Source: Podospora pseudocomata
Lineage: Eukaryota; Ascomycota; Sordariomycetes; Sordariales; Podosporaceae
Reading direction: 5' to 3'
DNA length: 64,000 bases
NCBI RefSeq assembly: GCF_035222375.1
Contig: NW_026946366.1
Span: 2,542,001 to 2,606,000 of the forward strand
Shown piece by piece: positions 35,538 through 48,475 of this stretch. Made by a program: the position numbers and the translations under genes. The notes below the pieces were generated by a model. That model had not been told where the DNA came from. It ran no database searches and saw nothing but the letters and a program-made list of their open reading frames with translations. Positions within the stretch are counted from its first letter, which is position 1, and each line of letters begins with the position of its first letter.

Positions 35538-38500
35538 GGCTGTTATTGCAAGACAGCAGTTGCGCGGTGGTTCTGGGTAGCGGTGGGAAACGGGCTGCGG
35601 AGAATTATACCCCTGGATTTTTCCTTGTTTTTTTTTATGGTTCTCTTACAATCACTTTATGACTTTTATATCTGTCATGTACACACGAGGTATGATGGGA
35701 ACTCGAGTTACAGCTTTGATGCGACATCGAGTTCGGACTTTTCTTTATGTTTATTTTGGATTAAACCTGAGACATTCTTGTCCTTCAAAAAGTTTCCAGG
35801 GGTTTGGGATAGTTATGTCTCAGTAACCGGGAGGGCTGGTAAAAGTCAACTGGGATAAAATCAGGTAGTCCTGACCTCATAGCAATAGCTATGGAGTTTC
35901 AATGGATGCATTAGTTGCTATCTCTCACACAGAGTTTGGATCATCTCTTATTTGCAATCATTGCCTGCCGCTTTCTGAGGCCATCCCAGGTTCCAGATCC
36001 CTCAGTCAACCCGTGCCGCATCATCATCAACCACAGCATCGCACGCAACACGACGCTGACCACCTCCTGCCCAGGAACCCGGGGCCCTGCTGCGCCGCCC
36101 AACAGCAAACGAGAGCCTCATGACACGGTGGAATTAAGTTGCAATGATATAGACCAGGAAATCGGTCTTTTCAGCTGCGAACTAGCACCACCAAGACTCA
36201 ATAATTATCAATTGAAATCCTATTGTGTATTTACCCCTCTGCTACCTGCCTTGCCATATCACACTCATGAGACAGCCTTGTCTCGTCTCATCCTTGGCCT
36301 TCCATTCTTCTCTGCATCCCCCATTGCTTCTTTCTGCTGCATACGGATGTCACTGATGGGCATGTTTGAAACACGATTCTGGTCACAAATCACACAAGAG
36401 CCTGAGTGCCGATCTCAGATCTTGATCGAAACTTTTCTTTTTGCTTTTTTTGAGATGCGAATCAAACCCGCATGTCCCACCACACTGAGATTTCTTTTTT
36501 TTTCCTTGTGTGTCTTCAAACGGCTTCGATCTTGTTTGCGCTTTTTGCGGCGGCAGGCTGCAGAGGAAATGTTCCGATGCTTTTCGGGGCGGGGAAGGCA
36601 CGGGGACATAGGATCGTGGTTTTGACTCTCGGCCGATACACAAGAGAACTTGCAGATTTGTTCATGTCGTCAATTTGAATTGATCATAAAGAAAAAAATT
36701 GCAAAGGATAATAGGTGGTGTTGTGTTTGCTTGTGATGCTCGCGTTGTGCTTGCCGAGATAGTTGACTATGGCAAGATAAAACAAACTACTATTGCTATA
36801 TGCCTTGCAAGAGGTTGCAGATCTGTTAGTGAGACATCATCTTACTCAACTCCACCCATACACCACTCACCACCCAGCCTCCAAACACGTTCGGGAACAA
36901 AAAAATCCCAAGCCTGTGGTTCATGACAGGTTGACAATTTCGGCAGCGTCGAAACCATCCCGAGAAATCCCAGAAGCTTTTCTTTCCCGCCATAAGCGAT
37001 AATTGCGGACTGGAAGCAACTGTTAAAAGCCTGATATTTTCTGACACATCATCAATCCCTCCAAATCCTACACATGTATGTATGTTCAGCTTCGAACAAA
37101 AAAGAGCGCAATCTCACCATAATCATCAGATCATTCACTTCCCATTTCGTTCTGCGGAGAACTTCCCAACCAAGCAATTTCTTCTTCCTTCTCTTTCGCC
37201 AATTCCACTGTAACCCTCACCCAAGAAAAGAAGCAACACACCAAAGTCTGGGGAAATCTGGCTCCAATCGCCGTTGTCTCCATCAAAGACCCCATAACGA
37301 TGTCACGTTCCCCAGAGAACCCACTGCGGAAAGGCTCCGTCTGGGAGGATAGAATCCATAATTTTATTCTGACCGCGCCGGTGAACTTGGTTTCTGGGAG
37401 TTGAGCGCTGGGCAGGCGATGAGATGGTGAATTGATTTAAAGCAGATTCATATGCCTCTTGGCCTTTTTGGTTGACAAAACTCCTCGGCATCGTCGGATC
37501 ACGATTCCCAGGGAATTTTTGTCCCTCAGCTCTTCCTCTGGGTCTTGGTATCGGCGATGTTACTTGAGTCCAAAAACCCCACAACACCGTTTCTCTGACC
37601 GTTTTTTGAGGATGTAAAACTGTCGCACTTCCCCAATTCATCACCACCACCACCACCATCAGGCAACCTACCTGCGACCCCCTTAAACGACCACACCACA
37701 CCATCACTATAACCTTTGCATCTTTCCAGTCCGCTTCCAAATTACCCATACCTGCCCTCCCCCTATCCCTCCTATTCTCCTGCGTCAAATCTGGCAGCTT
37801 ACCTTTGCATCCAAATTACCCTGTTTGCTTTTGCTTGCTTGCTTGCGTTTCACCCGCCCAGCAGCAGCTGCTATATCCCACAGGAAGAGAGAGGGGCGAA
37901 TGTTGTGAAACAACACACACTTCAGGTTCGCTTCCGCGGGGGATAGATTGATTACCACCCAACCCTTCTTCTGTGTAGTTTTTGCCCCGCTTCCACCCAA
38001 ATAGTTTGAGTGGGGGGTCGCTCTTAACTCAGCCAGCCACAACACCAGCAGTCCGGCTCGCCCATTCTCGGTTGTGGTCTGGGGGATAGCTACCTTATGT
38101 AGAACGAACGTCCCAGAATTTTGGGGCGAAGGGAGGGGGTTCTTGGATAGGATATACTCACCAGCAAACTGAGCCGGGTAGCACACGCTCTTTGGTCGTA
38201 CCGGGTCATTAGTTGACTTTCCCCGGTTATACCTGTTTTATGGACTGTTGTGATGGTGCAACGAAAAAAATTGGCTTGTTAACAATGCAGTCGGCGGGTG
38301 TATACATGGAGAGAAGAAAACCCGTCCAGTGTTACCTTTGAAAGCTCTGATGCTCAAACCCAGAGAGCTCCGAAAATCCCGGAAAGAACAGACATGGCAG
38401 CTGGCGAATCAAACAATCGTCCTTCAATGTTGCTTGAGAGCAGCTGAAAGAGACGAGGGGGGTTGGCACGATGATATTGGCCGAGATATGCTTCCCCTGG

Positions 38501-38687
38501 GCAACCAAACTATACCCCTTGGATTGGTGGTGCATGTGGACAACTTTCCCATTCAGCCCTGCTTGTGAAAGCCTGTTCGTTCTGTACGTTAACACCCTTA
38601 CCACAAAATAGTTGATACACACAAGTAGGTTAATCCATATCATATTCTAACATTATGCTACGAAGGATAGTTAGTATGTTTTAAAAT

Positions 38688-38750
38688 ATCTCTAAAGGCC
38701 TATTAGCTATCTTGAAAGGCCTGTTAACTATCTTTAAAGGCATGGTTTAC
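38688..38750. repeat. 21-bp degenerate tandem repeat, three copies
   Basis: Units begin at 38688, 38709 and 38730, each of the form ATCTnnAAAGGCnTnnTnnnT. Copies one and two share most positions; copy three has diverged in its second half. The block and its flanks are strongly AT-rich against the neighbouring DNA, which fits a decayed or RIP-affected repeat, but this is inference. Confidence 0.75.
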
Positions 38751-39165
38751 GATACCTATGATATGAGTCCATCTACTCTGATGTGCCAATTATTTCGTGG
38801 GGAGGGTGGATCATAGGGGGTTCGACGAAATAAAAGCCGTAAGATGCGTTGATTGGTAGCCCCCCGAACCAAAGATCTCACCAGATGGTTCACCGTTTTC
38901 GTTCCTTCTGATTGGTAGCGCCCCTGCCTTTGTATCCCCGGTAGAAGGGCCCGTAGATTGCTAAGGATGGTTCAACGCTTACCTTCCTCATCCGGCTCTC
39001 CATCGTTTACAACAGCACATCGTTGCCAAATATCTGCACCTCATGGTATACATCACCCCAACCGTTTTCACCACACAAAAAACAGCGTCACCATCAAACA
39101 AACCCACATTAAAAAAACGAAAAAAACAATCATCTCATTCACTATTTAAACCCCCACCACCCCTT

Positions 39166-42100
39166 CTACCCCCCCAACCTCCCCCCAGCCTGTACATACT
39201 CCCCCCAACTCTCCCCTCCCAGCACATCCCCCCCATGAATCATCTCCTCCCCCTCCTCCTCACCTCCATTCCCCCCTCCCCTTCCTCCCTCAGGATACTC
39301 AACTACAGCCCCCTTTTCCCGCACCCTCTCCACAAACTCAAACCCAACCCTCAAGTTCTCCGTCCCGCTCAGCGCCCTCGCAACCAACCCCTCACACCTC
39401 TCCGCCACCAACCTCCTGAGCCCACTCACCAAAAACTCTGCTATCGTCTCCACAGGCCAACCATCCGGTATCACCTCCAACACCTCCAAAATATCAAACC
39501 AGCCCCCGAATCTCTCCAGTAAATTCCCCGTGCGCTCCACCCTCTCCTCTGGGTCCTCCAACGCCAAAAACTCGCCGAGCAATGACTTGAAAAGTTGTAC
39601 CTGCTCCTCGTACGTAGGCGGGAGGGAGCTATCGCTATCGCGGCGTTTGTTCCGACTACCAGGTGACAGCGCCGCGCCGCCACGGATACAGTACGAAACT
39701 GCAGTGTCGTAGTCTCCCAGGCGGTGGATTAGCAACCGCAAGGCATCGCGATGTTGCCTTGCGCGGCCGGCGAGGATGATCGATTCTGGTACGAGGAGCT
39801 GATGGCGGAGTGTGTTGACCCCGTTGTTGTTGGAGTCTTCGTGACCGTTGGGTTGCGGGATGGTAGATAGCGAGTCGTCTATCCTGGCGCGGATGGCTGT
39901 CGCCTTGTAGTCGTGTCCACCGGATAGTAACTGGAGCAGCCGTAACCGGCTTTGCCAGACCTCGCTGTTGGGTGGGGTGTTGTCTGATAGGAAGCGGATG
40001 TAAGTTGGTTTAGGGGGGTGGAGGGCACGGTAGGCTTCATAAGAGGCGGCGACCATCTCCCGGGTTTCTTCGGAGGACTGCAAGTCGGTGATGACGATGT
40101 CGAGGTAGTACGTGATGAGCTCGTTGACGTAGGCGGTATTGCCTTTGCCGAAGACGAGGTGCTCGAGGTAGTATGCCACTGCGTTAGGGGCTTCTTCTCG
40201 CAAGAGAGCGACGACTTGGCCATGCTCGAATCTGGGAAACCTCCCCTTTTCGTCTGCGAATACTTGAACACCGAGCTTGGGGTTGCGGGCGGCCAGCCAG
40301 ATGGCATATTGCTGGACAAGAGCCTGGTTGCTGATGTTGGAGAGGTAGCTCCGGATCCGTTGCTCGCCATCCCCAAGCTCGCCGCCCTTGTCCTCTTCCC
40401 CTTCCATGATGCGTCTCCATGTTGCAAGAACTTCGCCTGCCATTTTCTTGTGTTGGTAGAGACGGCTGAGCACAAAAAGTCTCTGGTAGGTCTCTAGTAA
40501 GTCCACCGCGCGGTCGAAACAATCCACACCATGATCAACAAGATCATAAAGTTCCTTGCGGACAGAGCCGCTTCTTCCGAGCTGACCCAAGGGCGTTTCC
40601 TTGTCCAGCTCTAGAAGTACCACAAGAAGAGATGCATCAACAGTTCTGAAGACCTCATCAGATACGCTCCCAAACCCCTTCTTTTTCCTGGTTGCCGTGA
40701 GGAACCGGCGAAGAAACTGGAGGACATTGAGCGCCAATGAACTGACGCCCTGATTCTCTAATCCATCCTGTTCACGGGATATATACTCCTCCACGACAGT
40801 TTTGATGCCCCCATATATCCAGATTCCTCGTCTGCTGACAATGATCTCGTTCCGGAGAGCGGGTATAAGCGACAAGACAACTCTAGCGTCCAAGTCGCCA
40901 TCAAGAAGATGCTCTTCCATTGCTGCCGTCTGACCTTCGGTGAAAGGTGTCTCTGTCGACGTCAGAAAGGCAACAAGAAGCATGACGCTAGCCCGCTGCT
41001 TGATATACCCCAGCGTCATAAATTCAAGCTCCATCTTCGGTTCCCGCCCCTTTATAGTCTCTAGAAGTGAGAATATCCGTAATCTGGTTTCAAGCGTGGT
41101 TGGCTGAGACTGCTGCTCCCGTGATGCTGCTGCGTCCAAGGCAGCCTCTAATTGCACAAGCAGAGGATTTCGAACCGCCCACCATATATTCGCCCCAGCC
41201 CATACGGCTAGTCTGGATGAGGTCTTCGCCAGCCTCCGGACAAAGTCCTCGCCTTCTTTATTGCGATTAGTCTCCCATTCTGGTGGGAGCACCTCGTCAT
41301 CCGACTCATCACGGTTGAAGAGTTCTTGTTCCTGTGTTAGCCGTTGAAGGGAAAGCGCGGTGCGGGAGTCGTTACTTTTTAGCGATACCGTTGGTGTGGT
41401 AGATTGTCCCCTGAATGGCGAGAATCGTCTCTGGCACAGCCGTTGTACAATCTGCTCAAAGTGCATCTCCTCGCTCTGCAGCAGAGAGTGGATGCCTATT
41501 GGTGTATTTCCTGGCGCCTCGTTCGAAACTGTGTTGTCCACCTCCAACCACCATTTTTCTGGCTCGTCCTCGCCAACATTCACATCAAAGCGTTGAATTT
41601 CCAGCCCATTATGCAACCCATCCTCGAACTCTTTAGCCATGGACGCAAGAACATAGCCTTCCTCTGCCTCACCAAGAGATGGGCGTGATGATGACGGGTC
41701 AATAAGTCCACCATCAACCACAATTTCACGTGGATACCTGTCGAATTCTAACGTCGGCCTTGTTGGATCACCGTCGAGATTCACAAACATGCCAATACCC
41801 GGGTCAAGAGGGCCGGTGCCCGTCACGAGAAGAAACTCTTCTGTAGTTGGTGATACTATGAGAGGTTTCAACAATACAGTCTCAGGCCTTGCTGGTGACA
41901 TTGTTCGGGAAGGTGGATTTGCACCGGCAGCTTGTGCTGCTGATACCGCCTGGGGCTGCGGTGATCGGTTCTGCTGGGCCCGATTTGGGCCATCTTCTCC
42001 TGGCGCCGGGCTGCGCGTCGGTGTTGGCGCATCAGTATCTTGGAAGATAGGATCTTCAGTTTCCCCTTGCCGTCGTTGTATACCCCTCGAGATGAAATCG

Positions 42101-43010
42101 CCCAAGCTTGTGCTCCTAGAATGCCCATGTGCATCAGGAGGTGGCCGAGGCGAGGCTGTAGAAGCACTCCTGAAAAGACCTCCATCTGGCGGCCCAGCAA
42201 TGTTTTGGGCCTGCCCGAAGGGACCTCCTGGCTGTGAGTCGTCAAGTGATGATATGCTCATGAGCGGGATCTTCAGCTGCCGATCGATATCCACCAATGC
42301 ATAGCTTCTCGAGTCCGCCACACATGCAAACGAGTCCCTACGCACAGATAGTGTGCTCCCGGCATAGTCGATGGTTCGGTATACACGTGGAGCATCATCT
42401 CCAATCCTCACTACTCTGATCTTGCGGTTCAAGTGCAGTAGTATCGTGACAGATCCTGATCTGCCGTGCCCCGGCCCAGTCAAGTCCTCGTTCAGATCAA
42501 CTCCACCGATCCAATTGCAATTCCTGACCGTGGTTCCAAACACTGGGCTTAGTTCTGGAAGTGAATAGAATGATACGGTTGAGTTGCACAACACACATGC
42601 CTTGGCGACGCGGGGCAGCAGGAGAATCTGCTGGACACCAGGCCGTGAGCCATTCGATGCGCCGTTGGTATCTGAGGATGCTGGTTTCAGTCGCGAGGCG
42701 AGGATAAACGTGGGATTTTGGTTCGGGTCGGCGGGGTCTGGTGGGATGCCAAAGAAGTGAAGCAATTCAGAAGCAGTAGTGCCAACATAGAGGTTTCCGT
42801 CTGATGATTGGAGACAGTGTCAGCTGCTAATCCACACAGAGGCTGGTACTGGAATAGCGTACCCAAGTATTCCACGCAGTTGATCTGGATATCCTCCTCG
42901 TCACCATTTTCCGACAGGGGGACGCCATGGAGCAGCGGGCGCAAATCGAAGGGTCCTATACCAGGCGGCGCTGTGGTTGCCCTGTGGTTCCTGTGCGGTT
43001 CAGATGCCAT
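39166..43010 (-). CDS. vps3: Vacuolar sorting protein Vps3, CORVET tethering subunit
   Basis: Two exons, 43010-42863 and 42800-39166, encode 1260 residues. The 62-bp intron splits YL|DGNLYVGTTASELLHFFG, the first blades of an N-terminal CNH-type beta-propeller (about 40-420). That region also has KACVLCNSTVSFYSLPELSP and RDSFACVADSRSYALVDID, with a Ser/Pro-rich insert at about 250-360. The C-terminal two thirds is alpha-solenoid of the Vps39/TRAP1 type: ETYQRLFVLSRLYQHKKMAG, YEAYRALHPPKPTYIRFLSD, then LLVPESIILAGRARQHRDAL and LRLLIHRLGDYDTAVSYCIR. The extreme C terminus is Gly/Glu-rich and no RING finger is visible. With Vps8 and the class C core, Vps3 tethers early endosomes and binds Rab5 (Vps21). 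Yeast Vps3 is 1011 residues; the added length is loops. Confidence 0.92.
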
Positions 43011-43440
43011 GGCCTCTCGCGCGACATGGTCGCCGTTTCTGGGAAGATGCTGCGAATACAGTAGGCACCGGTGGTCGTCAACACCCTCGTATCGTCGTTA
43101 TATCGAGAAACTTGCTACGGAGAGGCTGACTTCATGATGTGCCTTGTGGCAGGAAGCTTTCAAGTTGGAGTGCGCCCATTGCACCCCTGTAGCTCACCTG
43201 CCAGGTCCCACACATGGGGTTGGGTGACGAAGCTCCCCCAACTGCATGGAACGGCCCCACGGCTCGGGGCCAAAGTCTTGGCGCCTCACACAGTCCCCGA
43301 GCGGCCACCTTTCCAGCTGTTCAGCAGCCGAAACATCAACCTCCAAACCATAACAACATTAATGCTTGCCACACCTCAACACGGCATCCGCTGCCGTCCC
43401 CGATAGCTAATCTAGTAATCCCGCCTACAAACACCACGTA
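43011..43440. promoter_or_regulatory. Shared vps3/coy1 divergent promoter
   Basis: 430 bp separate the start codons of vps3 (-) and coy1 (+), so both genes are transcribed from this spacer unless leaders overlap. I see no TATA box or other recognisable element. Confidence 0.5.
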
Positions 43441-45829
43441 ATGGCAGAAGACACCCCATCAGAAGCTCCCGCCGCGCCGGCGACCACGACGACGACAACG
43501 TCAACCAATGAATCAGTCAACAAGTTCCAAAACGCCATCTCGCAATGGAGAAGTAGGCTCATTTCTAGATTCCGAGTTTGAATCAGCACGTGTCTGACTT
43601 GCTGCTCCATCAGGTCTCGATTTCACGAGCCTTGTCTCGACCCTCGACAACACAGCCTCCGAAATCGTTGCCTACCAGCGAGACTCGACAGTACAGAGAA
43701 AAGACCTTGCGTCAAAGACCAAAGAATTCCGAAAGCTGGATGATGCGAGCAAGCTTTCTGAAGTCAAGGGTTTGCTAAAGGGTAAGTTGAGATTTTGGTG
43801 TTTTGGTCCTGGCTCAAGGGAGGAAGTTGGGGGCTAACAGGGACTCTGCTCAGCCTACCAGACGTTCATTGATCTTCTAACCAACCATTCGAAATCTGTC
43901 AACTCGGCCTTTTTGCACGCCTATACCTCCCTATCCGAAGCTCCCGATCCGTACCCATTGCTCGAGGCCTCGGTCGATTCTATGCTGGTGTCTGAAGACA
44001 CCTTACCGAAGCTTAGTCAGGAGAACGAACACCTTCAGAAAACAGTGTCAAGCTTGACTACCCAGCTCGAAGAGACCGAAACGAGACTGCAAATAGAGCG
44101 CGACTTGAGGAAGGGGTTGGAAGAGAACTTGGAGACCAAGGTCAAGGAGGTTGAGGCATCCTGGACTGCGGTGCTGGAGGAGAAGCAGGACAACTGGGCT
44201 GCCAAGGAGAAGGCGTTGGAGGACAAGGTCGAGAACCAGGATCGTCTTTTGAACGAGATCAAGGCCAGCTATGAAGTCAACCAGCGGTTGGGCAAGGGCA
44301 ATGGAGAAGAGGGTCAAGGGGGCCATGTCACGAGCGCAGAGCTGGAGATGGTGCACTCGGATTTGGAGCGCACCAGCGCACGGCTTGCCGAGGTTGAGGC
44401 TCGCAACGAGCAGATGAGGCTGGAGCTGGCTCAAGCCAAGTCACAGGTTCCTACACAAGCTGCAATTTCATTGGAAGACGACCCGGGGTATATGAGGATG
44501 AGATCAGAGAATTCATCACTTATTCGAAAGCTGGAGGCGGCGCGCGTGGATAAGGAAGGGCTCAAGCGAGGTCTCGATACTAAACTGCGCGCTTTGGAGC
44601 GTGAAGTTGGCTTACTCAAAGAAGAGCGGGACAGTTTGAAGGCCAAGGTGCAAAAATGGAGTGATTATGACGAAGTAAAGCAAGAGCTGGAAGTGCTGAA
44701 GAGCATCGAGTTTGCCACTGGCGATGATGACGAAGTACGAGACATGTCCACAGACCAGAGCGGCGGACAAGGCAAAGACACCCTTGAGCAGCTCCTTCTT
44801 GCGCGCAACAAGAAGCTGGGCGACGAACTCACCATTCTCCGAGTGTCACACCAAGACCTTCAATCCAGGCTCCAAAACCTCCAAGAGGAGCTCTCCCGGA
44901 CCAATGCTGAGCTGGAGAAGTCCCAGAACCTCAACGAAAAGCTCGAAAACGAGCTCTCGACCATCCAAGCCGAGGCACCCAACGCGTTTCCTTCAGGCGC
45001 CTCCGTAGCAGGGACCTACGTCAGCCGTTACGCACCTTCAATGGCGCCAGGCCGAAGACCAGGCGGAGGCAATGGGCGCACCTCCCCCACCTCCTCCATC
45101 ATCAGCGGGTTCAACCCCGGCGGAGGCGGCTTTGAAGACAGACCCACGGGCGGCAGCAGCGGCGGTGGCATCCTACCCATGATCACGGCCCAGCGTGACC
45201 GCTTCAAGAAGCGCAACGCCCAGCTCGAGCAAGAACTAAACGAAACCCACAAAACGGTCTCGCAGCTCCGTCAGGAAATCGCCGCTCTGCAACGCGACAA
45301 TTTGAATCTCTATGAGAAAACCCGCTACGTATCTACTTACAACCGTGCCGGGCCAGCGGTGGGGGCTTTGACGTCGTCGTCATCGGCCTATTCCAACCCG
45401 AACCCAAGTTCGGTGTCTATCGGTGGAGGAGGAGGGGGCGCACAAAGCCCGGGGATAGCGCTGGACCGGTACCGCAAGGCGTACGAGTCTAATATCTCTC
45501 CGTTTGCGGCGTTTAGGGGGAGGGAGTCGGCGAGGGCGTATAGGGGGTTGAGTTTCCCCGAGAGGGTGGTGTATTCGGTCACGAGGATGGTGCTGGCCAC
45601 GAGGGCGAGCAGGAATTTGTTTGCGGTTTATTGTGTTGTTTTGCATATGATGGTGTTTTATAGCTTGTTTTGGATGGGGACGGGGGATGTGGATAGGCGG
45701 GTTGTTGCGGCGGCGGCGGTGGAGGTTGCGAGGAATTTGGGGGGTGCGGCGGAGGATGTTGGGGATGGAGGAGGAGGGGGGAGTGGAGGGGGGCCGGGGA
45801 GTTTGTCGGAACAGGGGTTTCAGACCTGA
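43441..45829 (+). CDS. coy1: Golgi coiled-coil membrane protein CASP/Coy1
   Basis: Three exons, 43441-43552, 43614-43781 and 43854-45829, encode 751 residues; both introns are GT-AG with frame preserved. The N terminus has NKFQNAISQWRS|LDFTSL and DSTVQRKDLASKTKEFRKLD, the conserved CASP head. A heptad-rich coiled coil follows from about 150 to 590, broken by a Gly/Pro/Ser-rich hinge at about 475-540. The CASP_C region is clear: RYRKAYESNISPFAAFRGRE, then SFPERVVYSVTRMVLATRAS, and one transmembrane helix at about 681-701 containing the family's Tyr and His (VYCVVLHMMVFYSLF). A 50-residue Gly-rich tail is on the lumenal side. The protein is a tail-anchored golgin-like tether in retrograde intra-Golgi traffic. 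It is divergent from vps3, another trafficking gene. Confidence 0.94.
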
Positions 45830-48475
45830 TGATGGTGAGGTGGTGATGGTGGGAAGGTTTGGTGATCACTTTACAAGAGTCGGCGGTGTGGATGCGAGTC
45901 TGCTGGCCGTGAGAATGAACGACAGGCTGATGACGTGTATGTGTGGTAGTATACACGCGTCACGAATCTTTGGATTTGATCTTTAGACACCTTGATAACA
46001 GCGAGAATTGGCATGCAAATCACGGTTTGGCAAGTCCGGAGCCCAAGGACTTGGCTGCGGACTATTGGGCCGAGGGCGGTTGCGGGAGGAAGAGGTGTGG
46101 TCGGTAGACTCCGGCGGGCGGCTGGATGATGCTCGGAACCGGGGATTGGCTGTGTTGGAAGGCTTTCTTGGTTGCACTGCGGTTTATGTGTGTGGGCCTG
46201 GAAAAGATGATGGGTGGCCTCATGTGGCGTCGTACTGTTGTACCATATCATTTTCCTTAACAAGTTGTGAAAAGGGAAGGAGGTTTGATAATGGGACGGT
46301 GGACGAAAGGTAGAAGAGATATGTTACCATGTTGTAATGAGTTTCTTGAGTATGGTAACAATTTAGACCAGATTTGAAAGCTAGTGTTACAGTTTTGTGT
46401 GTTTGGGCTGTGTCCTGGTCCCTTGTGTTCATGGGACTGTTGCGTCTTCGGAACCAAGCTGAGCTCAGGCAGCAAATGACCCTCGAATTCCCAAGTTCAA
46501 ATGCCGTCTTTCCCAGGACAAGAAAATTTGTCTTTCTCCTCGGACTATTCAACCTTCCAAGAATCAAGGCATCTACGGATGTGTCCAATATGTATGTGCC
46601 TGTGTGTGCGGTCCTGTGGACGACTTGCCCAAAGTCATAGTGGGGCTCAGCCAATCAAATCCCAGCATTCCACTTACACAATTCGCCCGTCTGTTGTACA
46701 AGCGGTAGACAGTAGCTCGCTTGGATTTTAAACGCTGGCCAACTCTGCGGCCTGGTCTTCCATCCCGAGTGAGGTTGCGTTTTCCCGGCTTTCATGTCCC
46801 CTGGGCGCGTGGAACGGGCGGACTCAAGGTCGAGGAAGGTGGCCCATTACCTTGAGTTCGGTCGAGATGTCAGTGTGGAAGGTGTAAACGGTTGGCCATC
46901 GGGTTGCAGGAGAGCCAAGCTTCTCTCCCGCGGCTAGGGACTTGCGGGGAGGTCATCACCAATTGAATGCTCTTGGAATCATTCCCCATCGGAAGATTCC
47001 GCTGGTTGGATTTTGTGGTCCTCTGCAGGTTGTTGAAACGAAACAAAAGAAACATGCAGAGCAACTGCATCGTGAGTTGTTCGGATTTTCCTATCTCACG
47101 CTGGAATGAATCCCTCAAGGAGGCATGATTGGCATCCAGAAATCTAAAAGAACGCCGGATACTGAAGCTTCCAGAGCACTCCTTCCATCGACAAGGAAGG
47201 AGACTGTTGGCAGCGCATAAATAGGCGCGGACGCGCAGAAAGAGATCTGGTGAAGCAGATTTGCCCAGAAATTTACCCGCGATTTTGGTCGTTAAAGGAG
47301 GGGGAAGGTAATCTGGATAGGCGACCTTCCGTATGCAACATTGACGGCGAGGGAAGAAGGCTGTTGGACAGCAGGGTCGACCGAAGAGAGCTAAATCGAT
47401 GAAAGGGTGCACCGGCGGCTAAAAGCTTGGTGTTGACAGGGGAAGACACGGAAGGTATTTTGGGTAAAAATAGCTGTGCCGCGGTGTAAGCCAGCCAATG
47501 AGGTGAGTAATAATGAGGGCTAATAAAAGTGATTGGCATGCAATAGCGGGCAAATTTTCCCAATATTGCCTTTGGGGGGTGGAAGATCATTAGCTGTACG
47601 CCTCACACCCTTCTAGAATTTCGAGATTTGTCCCAAGGTTTGGGAGATCATCGTTGAAGTTGTTAGAGTCGTCGCTGGTCTTGTGGGTAAAGGGAATTAG
47701 TGGATAGTAGATTCCGATGAGCCGGATGATCAACGATGGAATGCCCAAGAAAGGGACTGTCTCCATGTTATTAAACGGTGGTGGGATGAGGTCTGCCATG
47801 GACATCAATTTACACGCTTCACACACCCCTCATTGCGAAGGGTGTTTGAATAAACTCTGGTGGAAGCGCACGGTCCCAGCGCTTACAAGACGGGCGACCA
47901 GAGTCTGACAGACAGGGGTTATCCAACCCCTCCAATGTCGATGTCGATCTCCATCAACCATTCAGAAGACAGCATCCCACCTCTGAGCATGTCTTGTCGT
48001 CGTCGTAACTGGGTCTTCGGCGGCTGCTCATCGGGACCAGCGAGTACGTGCGTCTTCGGCCATGGCACCGGGGGCACACGTCTGTCTCTTCCCGCCTCCC
48101 GCCTTGCCAAATGTGGGAAGGACGGGTGCTACCTCCAGCATATCGCGGCGGTTGGCCGGCCTTTGTGCGCGCCTGTTGTTTCTTGTGGCTTTTGTATATA
48201 GCCCATCTTGTTTCCCCAACGATGGCGTTCGTGATCTGCTCTACACCACATCCCCTTGCATGAAACATCTGGTCTAGTTCAGACCTTGTTTTCCTTTTCA
48301 GTATTCCATATCTTTCTTTGGTCTCTCTGCTTGGGTTTCTCTTTTGGGTTTCCTTTCTTTCTTTGTGATACCCATCGATGACCAGACTCGGCTTATTCAA
48401 TAGTCGATCTACCTTACCATACAACTCTACCAACCGAGCTCACCTTCTACTCCCACCACCAGCACACAAACCACC
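45830..48475. other. Gene-poor intergenic region
   Basis: About 2.6 kb between coy1 (+) and the secreted DUF3455 gene (+). The longest ORF, 180 codons on the minus strand at 46870-47412, has no recognisable domain. A TATATAG-like stretch near 48195 precedes the next gene by about 280 bp. Nothing else seen. Confidence 0.5.

Larger units (their letters stand above)
35396..39165. other. Convergent gene-poor region with simple repeats
   Basis: About 3.8 kb between the 3' ends of the receptor gene (+) and vps3 (-). An ORF of 236 codons at 35915-36625 (+) has no recognisable domain or biased composition, and I do not support it. There are T and A runs (17 T at 35521-35537), a CAC repeat near 37640 and an AT-rich 21-bp repeat at 38688-38750. 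The motif TGATTGGTAGC appears twice (about 38851 and 38910). Confidence 0.5.

Noticed and set aside
36440-36490. Possible minus-strand tRNA T arm (GGTTTGATTCG with ATGCG/CGCAT stem)
   Set aside because: The loop is nine bases instead of seven, no A box lies at the right distance, and no T-run terminator follows.
35915-36625. 236-codon plus-strand ORF
   Set aside because: No domain, no splice partner and mixed composition like random sequence. It lies in a gene-poor region with many similar chance ORFs.
46870-47412. 180-codon minus-strand ORF
   Set aside because: No recognisable domain, signal peptide or supporting splice signals.
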